Positions 23,891-34,908 of a stretch of DNA of 64,000 nucleotides are shown piece by piece. The notes under the pieces are model-generated. The model was not told the origin of the DNA, did no database searches, and saw nothing but the letters and a program-made list of their open reading frames with translations. The stretch spans positions 71,647,350 to 71,711,349 of the forward strand of contig NC_088680.1 in assembly GCF_950023065.1 (NCBI RefSeq). Reading direction: 5' to 3'. This stretch comes from Planococcus citri. Lineage: Eukaryota > Arthropoda > Insecta > Hemiptera > Pseudococcidae. Position numbers and translations under genes: made by a program. Numbering within the stretch: position 1 is the stretch's first letter; every line of letters begins with the position of its first letter.

Positions 23891-26800
23891 AGTCACTCTT
23901 CGATTCGCAAAAAGATACTCATTTTTAAAATCTGAATACCTGCAAATTTTCACAATCACATAAACAAATACGTACAGGAACACGAGGAGCATAATTCTTT
24001 CAACCATCCAAAATCCTACAAAGTTACGTACGAGTACAACCGCTCATAACTGCCAAAAGTTGAAAAAAAATCATTTTCCGCGAAATTTCACCTCTATAAA
24101 AACGCTGATTAGGCACGTAACCAAACCGGCGAATTGTTTAAAATGTCGAAAATTTCAAAAGAGACACTTTTCACGAGCACGATAACAAAACGCAAACACG
24201 TACCAAGCCAAAAATACGCTACCGAGTACGCGAAAATGATTAATACGCAAACATGTTAAATAAAGGGAAAATATTAAGGGTAAAATCATTTGCATAGCCT
24301 ACGCTTTTTCAAGCTCGCATACCAAAAAAAAAAAAAATCATCTCGCTTTCGTCCGGCTCCCGACGAGTTCCGAATATAGTTGTTTCGAAACATTATTTCC
24401 TACACTTGCAAAAAAAAAAAAAAACAAAATTAAAAAACAAAAACGGAAGAGTAAAAAACCACGATAGCAATATGCTATGAAAAATTAATTTAAAACATGG
24501 CTAACGATACGAAATTAATTAAAAACCGTCGCGTCCCGCTGCTGGCCCGAGCCAAAAGTAGCCACACGAGCGTGTACGTTTTTCATTTTTCAAAGAACAA
24601 TTTCCGAAAGTTTATATCAGTTTACCACAGAATTGGAACGAGTATGCATATTAGTATTTTAATATGTATTTCCACCAATTACCAACGCAGCTCGGTTAAT
24701 ATCTAGAATTTTGCCGCGAAATTAGCGTTTGATTCGATTAAATATGGAATTACCAAGAGTTCAGAGAGATCAGAAGTTCGAAGCTCGAGCTTTCATTTAC
24801 AAGAACGAAGCGCATCTTAATCTATCAGTTTCCTGCCGATAAAATATCGAAATTCAATCGACTCGCCGTTTAATTCAGTGCACAAGCACAACAAACGAGC
24901 CACGTTATTTAAATTCCAATTTCCAGCCTTAAAAATATTCTCGCTGTATTTTCACTCGATTTCGACGACGACGTCCGATACAGAAATTTTTATCCTGAAA
25001 AAGCTCGCCTAAAAAAAAATAATAATAAAATGAAATAAATAATAAACCGAGAGTTTCGTAAAACGGCGGAAAGAAAACTCGCTTTCAAACCAAACCCACC
25101 GAGATTTCAAAATTTAGAAATCAAAATTACAGCCAATGGCGATTTCTCAAGAGTGTTGCTCTCTTCCCGGCCGCCTTCTCTAAAAAGCAAAAGGGTTCGA
25201 ATCCAACGAATTGATTTATTACGACCGAATTTATCGACGATATTGGCGGTTTGTGCGAACCTTCCTCTTGTTTTGCGTTCGGTGCGCTGCTACCACTACT
25301 TATGTGTATTGTGTATGTATATGTATGTATGTATATCGTCTAGATAGCTCGAATTAATGAATTTTGTATTTTTGAATGCTACACCACCCTTGTATGGGGT
25401 ATGTTTTTCTACTAGTGCACATGATACCAGTTTTCTACATGGAATAAAAAATAGGTACCTACCGAAATAGCGGTCATTCACCGGATACCCATCACTTTCG
25501 CATCCTCATGAATTTTCGAAAAAAGGGGCATGTCCTAAAACCCTCGTAATCACAGCTTCAGAGATCAAAGTTTATTTTTGGCGATTTTTGAAAATTAAAA
25601 ACAGCTGTTTCAAGGGCGACTTTCAAACTTTATCTTGGAATATCAGGTACACACATTTGCCAGCTCTTTCGATTTCGCTGGATTTCGTTCAAATCAGAGA
25701 GGTGTGAGTTCAAAAGGTTCCTTCTACTTGAAGATTGATAAATATTGTTCTTCTTGGATGTAAAACATTTTGCAAAAACGAAACACAAGGAGTAAGAATG
25801 ATGGTCTGAGAGTCGAACCTTCGTATTTGAAACGTACCGAGAGATTTGAAAGGGTACTCGGGGGTAAAATAGGTGGAAGGTCTCTGTCCTCAGCTTTTGA
25901 AATTTATCGCCGAACTCAATTCGAGCATACGAAATTTTTTTTCTTCCAAAAATATATCTGCACGAGTATCTACTACAAGTGGAATTTTTTTTTCAAATTT
26001 TTCCTTCAGGTGGGTCATCTTCAAAAACTCAAAAAAACACTCAAAAATGTGTTTTTTGTGTAAAAGCACCACCAAAAAAAATAAAAAATTGATACTGCCG
26101 GTGATATAATTCTAAAATTTTGCATGCAGGCATCTAAAAACAGTAGAAAATCCAACAACTTCTTGTAAACCACATTTTGAGCCCATGCCCCCCCCCCCCA
26201 TCAGCAATTCGAGACACCTAGAAAAAAATGATAATTTCAAAATTCCGACAGAAAATTCGAATGGAAAACTTTCCCGAATTCAATTTTGAAACGAACTAAA
26301 AAATGCCACGCTATCGAAAAAACGACCAATCTGTGCAATAAACACACGAAGCCAGCAAATAACGGCATTAGTAGTTTGGCTGCAACCTACGTGAAAAAGT
26401 TATCTTCATTATTATTTGATAAATTCGTATTCTCGGCTGTTTCACAACCAAAACTACCGTAAGGTAGTTAATGGTTTGCGTGTATCAATCATTTCCCATC
26501 CCTCATTCCAATTACGGTGCAGTACACGTAACGTCGGTTCTGACCTGCGAGCAGTTTCACCCTCGTCCCACTACTCGTATTGCGGCCTCGCATAAACCAC
26601 CTTACTGGCTGAAAAATACGGTAAAATTTCTTATATCGCGATCGAAGGTCGCACTTGTAAGTATAAAGAGAACAACTACACAACTACCAAGTACGAAGTA
26701 GCAGGTAAACCGCTACTTGGGCGTACTTACAATTTTTCCGAACAAAGTTTTATTACCTTTTAATTACACGCGACTCTCAGGGTCAGTCAGAGAGGGGGTT

Positions 26801-27515
26801 GAATATCGAGCTGGTAGTATCCCCCCCCCCATCATCATCATATCGTTCAGAAGTTTGGATGCAATAAAATATTATTCGACTACCTCATATGGTACACGCA
26901 CCTTTGCAGGAAAAAAATTTTTATCGTTCAACCGACTTTGCATTTATCTACCCCCCCTTCCCCACGTACACTTTTTTCCCGAAAAATGGCTCGAATAACC
27001 AAAAAAAAAGAGTTGCCATGCACTAAGGAGAGATTTGGTTGCTCCATTAGTTGCATTTCAATCAAATCAGGAATCATTTTTGTCTCCTCGAGTTTCTTCT
27101 CCTAAAATGCTTTTCTCGACATTTTCGTGATTGTTTACAAGTACGTGTACACTGTACATTGAATACTTGAATTCGTGTCAACTTTGAAGACCTCTAAAAA
27201 ATAAGAGAGCTATCATTTTGGAGGAGGCGAGGGTGGAGAGATTTTTTCCAACAACGGTAGAAATTTTTACAGAAGGATTTTTACCAAAAACGAAAAATTC
27301 TTTATAAATTTCCAGGCTTCAATTTTTCAATTTTTTCACGTTTTCCAACTTTTGATAGACATTAAGGGATTGGTCTTGTTTGGGAGATCGTGGGAGGATT
27401 TGCGCTTGAAAATGGAGTTACCTAAACGAACTTTGATCAGAAATGAAAAAAATTTCAAAAAAAGTTTACAGACTTCAATTTTTTATTTTTTTTTTGTTTT
27501 AGCAAATTTGGGCGA
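23891..27515. other. Unannotated sequence, nothing identified
   Basis: AT-rich, with A runs near 24327 and 24411 and C runs near 26189 and 26821. No coding frame was recognised. Confidence 0.4.
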
Positions 27516-28125
27516 GGCCATTTCACGTCAAATTATCCCGTTTCTGAGTTTAGGGAAACCGCTTTAGCCAAGTATAGGGAAAGGGGCATGTTGGGAGTCT
27601 CAAACTTTTGGTCGTGATGTAAAAAAATATCAAATATGGTGTGACATATCATTTCATATGTTTTCGAGAGCGCTCGTCTACAGCCCCAGTGCATTTTCAA
27701 AATTTCCTAAAAATTGAGAAACTCGCGCTACTTGCAGGTTATTAAGACCTCAGCGATTCTGATCAAAGTGATCTGAAAGTTTTTGGGGAAAATTCAACGA
27801 AATTTTTTATAAATTGAACTTTTGAAATCTCTGGCAAATACTTTCGAAATTAAGAGCCTTCAATTCTGCCAGTAAAACGGCGTAAACAGATTTTCATCAA
27901 GATGCAACGGTCCCGAGCAATGAAACTCTAAAATTGAGCAGTATGAAGAGAAATTTCACCAGCTGAAAAAAAGTACCCACGTGCCCCGAGAGAGACTGGA
28001 TAGCCAATGAAGGCGATTTCTCATCGTTTCTACGTAACCGCACCAAAATATTTGAGTAAAAACTAAAAATCAGATTAGAGTACCTAACTAAAGCCAAAAC
28101 CAACTGATCTGACTTGGAATGACCC
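27516..28125. mobile_element. Possible short element with GGYCATTYCA ends
   Basis: The left end GGCCATTTCACGTCAAATTA and the inverted right end GGGTCATTCCAAGTCAGATC agree at most of the first 18 positions. The interior has no coding frame. No target duplication was confirmed, so the borders are tentative. Confidence 0.35.
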
Positions 28126-28764
28126 GATAGACCTCCGTGCAATAGGATCAACAAATACAGTATTGTTTGGGAGACTGAGGTAAGTTTTTCTCAAAAAAGC
28201 GGTTATTTAAAAGAATTCTGACAAAAAAAAATAATAAAAAATTTGGCGATGCATTAGTTTTTTCCTCTTTTTATAAATGGAGAGGGGGGCTGCTCCCGGC
28301 TCAACTTTTTTTGGATAAGGAGAAAATAAAAAAAAAATAAGGAATCGTTTTCTCATAAAATCCAACAACTATAAGGTTGGGAGTGCAAAAAAGGAAACTT
28401 CAAAATCAGAGCTACCATAATGTTTGCCTATCCTGAGATATGAAGGGCCCGAACGGTTTTATCAATCTCGCGTCACTCAAGAATCACAATAGAGAGCTTC
28501 GCTTTGCGAACATCAACAGTACATTTTTAGCAGAGGATGTAGTCAGCAAGGGTCTTACAACCCAAAAACCTGATAAACGTGTCCAGAAGGTAATCATTCA
28601 ATTTTCAATGTTTCTCGAAGAAAAAATGTGTCTCTTTGCAAATGTCCAACGCTCGTTTTAGTACCTTAATCAGGTGAAACACTTTTCACGTGACATCTGA
28701 GCAGGACTCGAGCCACACACATATGAAAGTATTCCATCATCAGACTCAAAAATGTGTAATTTTT

Positions 28765-28765
<1 letters not shown>

Positions 28766-28805
<40 letters not shown>
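28766..28805 (+). repeat. Poly(A) tract of 40
   Basis: An uninterrupted run of A. It could be a retroposition tail or a homopolymer expansion; no retroelement was recognised directly 5' of it. The open frame crossing it is an artefact. Confidence 0.9.
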
Positions 28806-28807
<2 letters not shown>

Positions 28808-29655
28808 AAAGCAAAATTTCAAACAATTTAAAAATCTGAACCGCTTTCTTTCTAATTTTTACATTCGAGTCTTCATCAATAACCAAATTCTTAGGATACA
28901 TATAGAAAGAGTGAAGAGTCGCCTTAAACGGCATCATCAAACACAATTTTTGAACGACTTCGCTCCGAACTTAATACACAAACAGACGCGTACAACGCGG
29001 GAAAAATTGCTCATCGGTGCGGTTTTCTGGTCAGTTACGCGGGGCATGGGCATAGGCATGGGCATCGGGGCAACTGTGTTCATAAAAATGATGAACATCG
29101 CGGCGGCGCGTCTCTGTCCAGGTCCATCAGCGCCGTGTCACAAAATTACTCGACTCGCGAGCGTATTTATAAACAAAATCGATGTCACGCAGTGTTACCG
29201 TCCGGCCAAGAGCTTCGTGACGAATAAAAATAGCAACGTTACGTAACTTAAGTTTATAACGACCATCAGCTTCCAGCTCCATTAGTTATAGGCAAACAAA
29301 TTCGAGTCAGCTGGATAGAAGGGAAGCTTCGGTCATGACTTGGGCTATACAAAATAGCGAATTGAAGCTTCCCGCGACTCCGCCGGCGGCTGGTTTGGCG
29401 ATTTCGTTCTTCGCGCGACGAATGTTTGATCGGCTCTCGCGAACGTTTCGTTTCGAGACGGAATTCTTTCGTCGCGTCGTTGCTCAGAAACGCTAGTAAC
29501 GCCAAACCTGGTTCAGGAGGCGATTCAGAAGTAAAGACTTGACGGATCTCGATGATCTGGATAATAGATCGGCGGCGGCGTTAGTGAAGAAGAAGATTGT
29601 CTGATTGTCCAATGCGTTTCCACCGGGGGCCTTCGTGTCCTCTGGTCCTGGTCAT
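28806..29655. other. Unannotated sequence, GC-richer after 29020
   Basis: The part from 29020 to 29590 is GC-richer and has GGGCATGGGCAT repeats near 29041-29067. A frame there is open but fused to the poly(A) run, and its peptide is not recognised. Confidence 0.35.
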
Positions 29656-31653
29656 TGTGAATCAGCCACTCTCCACCCTGTCTGGTTGGGGGTTACAGAA
29701 CCACAAAAGTGGGGAAAGTTTTGAAAAATCGAACTGCCAAATATATGCGGCAGACGTGTTCCAAAGTTTTTGTATCGCTTAATAGGTCATAAAAATTCAT
29801 AAAAATACTTATCTGCCACTCTGCAACTTGTCGCTTCATGTAGTAGGGGAAAGGAGAGGTTCAAGTTCAAAATTTCCAAAAAAAAAATCAATTTCTGAAC
29901 CTGAAGAGATTTTGGGTTGATATTCACATGGTAGACGGGTACTATCGAGAAACTTCGGAGTGGAAAGTTTCAGACCTCCAGACCCCCTCCCCTTTTTTTG
30001 GATTTACAATACAAATTATTTTCTCAACCCCGTGAGAACAGATTTTTTTGATTTTTTGGTATGTTGTGAACATTTATGAGAGGCTTCCCCTCAAAAATTT
30101 CCAACCCCCTCCCATCATATTTACCCCTTAAATGGTGTTTTCCAACTTTTTTTATGCTTTTTAACAATGGAAATTACGAGGTACAATTTTGGAAACACGT
30201 TTTTTGGATGTATTTTTGATCCCTAAACATCGTGAATTTTTTTCGAAATTTTTGCGTTGGTGCGCTGCGGTGAAAAATTCAAAAAATGTGTTCTAGAGGG
30301 GGGTAAAATGAAAATTTTGGGAGAAATAAAAATTAACCGCATGTTTCGATACCGCTGAGCACGAATATGACGTCAGATTTTCTGCTACATTCATCTACCC
30401 TCCCCCCTCCACAGCCTTCAGACCCCCACCACAATTTTTACTATTTTCGAAATAAAGTTATTTTTATGATATTGGTGTCATTTTTAAATGATTCGAACCT
30501 CCTGAAACTCGAATATCAAGTCTGATTTTGTGCTACTTTCATCTAGCCCCTTCTAGAGCTCCATTCCTCCCCCCCTCAATTTCCACTATTTCTAAAATAG
30601 CACTACATCTAGCACTGCATTTGTCGTCATATTCGCGTTCAGAGGTTTGGATTAATACGTAATCGATACCAATATTATGAATATAGTGCTATTTTAGAAA
30701 TAGTAGAAATTGAGGGGGGGGGGGGGAATGGAGCTCTAGAAGGGGCTAGATGAAAGTAGCACAAAATCGGACTTGATATTCGGGTTTCAGGAGGTTCAAA
30801 TCATTTGAAAATGACACTAATATCATAAAAGTAAGTTCATTTAAAAATTGTGATGGGGAACTGAAGGCTCTGCAGGAGGGTAGATGAGTGTAGCAGAAAA
30901 TCTGACGTCATATTCGTGCTTAACGGTATCGAATCATGCGGAAACGACACCTTACTCGTTAATTTTTATTTCTCCCAAACCCAAAATTTTCATTTTACCC
31001 CCCCTCCCCCTAGAACACATTTTTTGAATTTTTCACCACAGCGCACCAACGCAAAAATTTCGAAAAAAATTCACGATGTTTAGGGATCAAAAATACGAGT
31101 ACATCCAAAAACCGTGTTTCTAAAACTGTACCTCGCAATTCGCATTCTTAAAAAGCATAAAAAAAGTTAGAAAACACCATTAAAGGGGTAAATATGATGG
31201 GAGGGGGTTGAAAATTTTTGAGGGGATGCCTCTCATGAATGTTCACAACATACCAAAAGATCAAAAAAACCTGTTCTCACGGGGTTGAAAAAATAATTTT
31301 TATTGTAAATCCAAAAAAGGGGGGTTTCTCAAAAAAGAAGGGGGTCTGGGGGTCTGAAACTTTCCACGCCGAAGTTTCTCGATAGTACCCGTCTACTATG
31401 TGAACATAAACCCAAAAGCTCTTCAGGTTCAAAAATTTTTTTTTTGAAATTTTGAACCCCCCCCCCTTACCACATGAAGCGACAAGTTGCAGAGTGGCAG
31501 ATAGGTATTTTTATGACCTATTACCTAAGCGATACAAAAACTTTGGAACACGTCTGCCACATATATCTGGCAGTTCGTTTTTTCAAAATTTCCTCAAATT
31601 TTGTGGTTCTGTAACCCCCAACCAGATAGGGTGGAGAGTGGCAGATTCACAAA
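29656..31653. mobile_element. Large 2.0-kb fold-back element, family B
   Basis: The left arm is about 29656-30605 and the right arm 30684-31653, with a 78-bp spacer. The arms match in mirror order over their whole length: TGTGAATC, CCACTCTCCACCCT, GGTTGGGGGTTACAGAACC, GCGACAAGTTGCAGAGTGGC on one side, TTTCTCGATAGTACCCGTCTA, a CCCCGTGAGAACAG block, GTGCGCTGCGGTG, TATGACGTCAGATTTTCTGC, and CTAGAGCTCCATTCC next to a C/G run. Many mismatches and small indels show it is not recent. No transposase and no clear target duplication. It is unrelated to family A. Confidence 0.75.
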
Positions 31654-31779
31654 ATTATCATCCCCGACAATATATTTTGGAACGTTTAAAATGGTTGATA
31701 GCTTTATACTTATGTTGTCGGTTGGATTAAACTGCCACCATCTCCCAGACTAGTAGCAGGTAGGTAGGTAGGAAGGTGT

Positions 31780-33360
31780 AGGTATTAGGTAATAGAGGTA
31801 CTCGCGAGTCGGAGTCGCGTCTGACAGCATTGGGCGATTGCGACTTGCGAGGCCCGTACGTAGTCGTAACTAGTACGTTTGACGGTCGATATCGTTCCTT
31901 ATTGGTGCGCAGAGCCGCAGATCGTTCAACTGGCACTCGTATTGGCTGGTTGGCGACGTTCGTTCGGCAATATTCGCTACGATTAAGTTTCTGGCGCGAG
32001 CATCACTGTCGGCCGTTACGTCGATATCGGGTACATGAGCTTTTTTGGCGGGAAACGCTGCGAGTAGGTTTTCGAATTGGCGTTTGCGCGGTGGGGCCGT
32101 ATTCCGTATACTCGTACAATATAGGTCACCGCTCGCGCTCGCCAGCGCATCGCATCGCATCGAGTCGACGACGACGACGACGGGAAATTTTGATTCTGCG
32201 AAAGGTTATACGTTATACTCGTACTCGTCGTAAGCGTAAGCTGTTTTAACAGTATCGTCGCTGTCGCTGTTCAACGGTTTAACGGTTGTGTGCGCTTCAC
32301 GGCTTCAGCATTTCGAAGTCGTCGGTCGGTCGGTCGGTCGGTCGTCGTCGGTGCCTATGATAAAAATAATACTCAGCAATAATATCGTCGCCGTCGCCAC
32401 CGTTTGTCGCGTTTTATTTTTGTATTTTCGTATTCGTACGCAGCAGTAGTAGTACCTTATCGTCCTGTAAGGCTATCCTTCTGCTCGGTGAATCGTGATT
32501 GCCATTCTTTTTCTTTCTCGTAATCTCGTAATCGTAATTAATAGCTACCAACGTATTGAAAAAAATTTGAAATAAAAAACCGACGACGTAGTATACTTAG
32601 TAGTGCGTTACGCTAGTGTATGGCATACGAGCATAATACACGTAAACGTACGTACGTAGACGTACCTCTATCTATCCTCGTATATTGTGAATAGTGCATT
32701 TACGAATTGCCTGCCAATTGCGGATTGCGGATAGCGGATTTGCCGTTTGCCCATTACGACGAATATTGCGGAAAAATCGCTGCTGACGGCGGTGAGAGTG
32801 CGACGCGGCGTCTTCTTCAACGTGCGAAGGGTTGCGTTTGTTAAACACGTTAGTTTTCTTTCATTTTGTAATTTGTTTTGCTTGTTTGTTTGTTTATTTA
32901 CTGGTTTTATTTTCATTCTTCTTTTTTTTCATTCTATTTCTTCTTCTTTTTCTTGTTTTCATCGCTCATTTTCGTCGGGCCTTTCATTTCTATATATACC
33001 TACCTATACGTCGTCTTTTTCATCGTCACTACTCGCAGAATACGACATACTATAATACTATACTCGTATACTGTGTTGCGTGCTCCTTATACCTATATAT
33101 TTACCGACGTAAAGTGCTACGTACATCGTCACTCACGCTCACAGTCACACACAAAGCAGCCCACAGCATCCTAAAGCCGACTACTGCGACACTGCCTGCT
33201 GCATCTGCAGTTCGACGACATCGACGCGAAACTCGAATGAGCGTTAAACCAGTACAAATCAATGTTAATATCTTTACTTTTACCTACCGTAACTCTATTC
33301 GAGTATTAATAGAGCCACTATCAGCATGTGTGCCCGTCGTACGCGGCTGTATTACATAAT
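31780..33360 (+). promoter_or_regulatory. GC-richer patch, candidate promoter or untranslated exon
   Basis: This stretch has many CG dinucleotides and simple repeats, including (GAC)n at 32166-32181 and (GGTC)n at 32319-32350. A long pyrimidine run lies at 32905-32970. Several frames stay open for 100-175 residues on both strands, but their peptides are low-complexity and overlapping, so I do not call a protein. Such patches in this window resemble the one before the CaMKII start exon. It could be a distal promoter or 5'UTR exon of CaMKII or of another gene. Confidence 0.25.
32319..32350. repeat. (GGTC)n microsatellite
   Basis: Five to six GGTC units followed by GTCGTCGTCGG. Confidence 0.85.
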
Positions 33361-34161
33361 ATACCCACCATACAGGTATATAAATCGCGGACAGTGTAGC
33401 TAGCATGTTTAGGTAGACACTGCTGGACACTTACATTACTAGGTCACTTCCCCAAAATCTTTCGCTTCTTTTCACTTGCGCCGCATCGTCGACACTACAA
33501 CCAGTCACCAGTGTTTATTGCACGATGCACGCGTATATCGAAAAATCATACCCAAATATGAGAAATTTATTCGAATATGGACGGATTTCACTTACATAGG
33601 GCCCTTTTTCTCAAACAATGAGGCATATGTTTTCCTAGTAGTCTACTTAAGTAGATTTGCAGGTAAAGTTCATTCATACACTGACCCTCAGTCTCTCGCC
33701 ACTCAATTGGAGACTGCAAAACAACGATCTCACATTACGAATTTTCTATCTTTTCGCTATAATCGTCATTGGCCCCCTGTATCAGCGAAAAAAACAAGGA
33801 GAGAGCGAGCAAAAATGTAAAGTCACACGAATGATGAGTAGAATGAACCTAGAAGCAGATAGGAGTAACTAGGGAACCTCATGATGTGGATGGAAAGTGG
33901 TCTCAGTGGTAGCCCTTGGTTCAAGTATCACACCAGTAAAATTTTAGCATACAGTTTGGAGTTCAGCGCCCACAGTAAAAATTTCGAATTTTAAAACTTT
34001 CAAAAACCGCTAGGTACCCAGCTCATCAAGTGTTTCGCACGATGTTGTCGTGGAAAAATTCTAATTGACGCGCTTGTATACAAGGAACGTCAATTATTTC
34101 TCCATTCCTTTTCGACTAAATTTTTCTCATTATATTTTTCGAAAATTATTCAAATTCTTCA
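33361..34161. other. Unannotated sequence, nothing identified
   Basis: A 114-residue frame at 33476-33820 has no recognisable domain. Confidence 0.4.
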
Positions 34162-34673
34162 TAGTCCGGCATATGACAATAGCAGTAATTGCACCCCCCC
34201 CCCGATCCTCCAGGACAACTTTATTCTTAAAGGGGACATCCTAAGGAACATTTTAAAGCAAACTTGCCCAAAAAAAAGTTGGCCTTACTTACAAAATGGC
34301 GGCCATTTTGATTGTCAGGTCAGCCGAAATCGCAGATTTTGCGTTTTAACATAGGACTTGCACGAAATTTTTCAAACCTTACAAAGGTAGATCGAAAGAT
34401 CATGCAAAAATTTATCACCTGTCAAAATTTCAAGTGCTAAAGTGCGTTTTTCGATTTTTGGTGAATTTTTAAAAATCCAATTTAGGCCAAAAATGAGGAA
34501 AAAAATCAAAATTTTACCAAATCGACCAAGAAATCTGAAATTTGGGATATACCCTATTTTCGACATGCCAAATCGATTGGAAACGGTTTCAACCCGTTTT
34601 GAGCAGTTCTGGAGCCTCCAGCAGATTTTTGAAACTCGAAATTTCCACGAAATTCCATCAAATTGGAGTTGTA

Positions 34674-34709
34674 AAGCTGAAATTTATTCTGCAGAATAAA
34701 TTTCAGCTT
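34674..34709. repeat. Perfect 36-bp palindrome in fold-back copy 3
   Basis: AAGCTGAAATTTATTCTG and its exact reverse complement meet at a CTGCAG centre with no loop. It joins two opposite-facing family modules. Confidence 0.85.
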
Positions 34710-34810
34710 GCCAACTTCATTTGATAAATTAATGTTGGGGAAATTTCAAGTTTCAAAAATCTACTGGAGGCTCCAGGAATTTTCAAAAAGTCGCTGGAGA
34801 CTCCCAAAAG

Positions 34811-34908
34811 ACTTGAAATTCACCTGCAGTACTTCGTAGCGTATTGAAATTAGTTTTCATGAAAACTAATTTCAATACGCTACGAAGTACTGGAGGTGAA
34901 TTTCAAGT
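34811..34908. repeat. 98-bp palindrome in fold-back copy 3
   Basis: The centre is TTTTCATGAAAA. The inner 66 bp (34827-34892) are perfect and there is one mismatched pair beyond it. The arms are the CAGTACTTCGTAGCGTATTG module face to face with its inverse. Confidence 0.85.

Noticed and set aside
25190..25206. GGGTTCGAATCC, a tRNA B-box-like word
   Set aside because: The expected T-stem does not pair properly, and no matching D- and anticodon arms were found upstream.
28690..28805. Possible SINE: B-box-like GGCTCGAGTCC on the - strand plus the poly(A) tract
   Set aside because: The poly(A) is on the + strand, opposite to the orientation required, and no A box was found.
28752..29246. Open frame of 164 residues
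   Set aside because: It runs through the 40-base poly(A) tract, giving a poly-Lys start. The rest is unfamiliar, so length alone is not evidence.
31830..33359. Overlapping long frames (139 and 175 residues) on the + strand and one of 96 on the - strand
   Set aside because: The patch is GC-richer with simple repeats, which lowers stop frequency. Peptides are low-complexity and frames compete with each other.
33895..33945. CTCAGTGGTAGCC followed by GGTTCAAGT, like tRNA A and B boxes
   Set aside because: The boxes are far too close for a tRNA or tRNA-derived SINE and no cloverleaf can be drawn.
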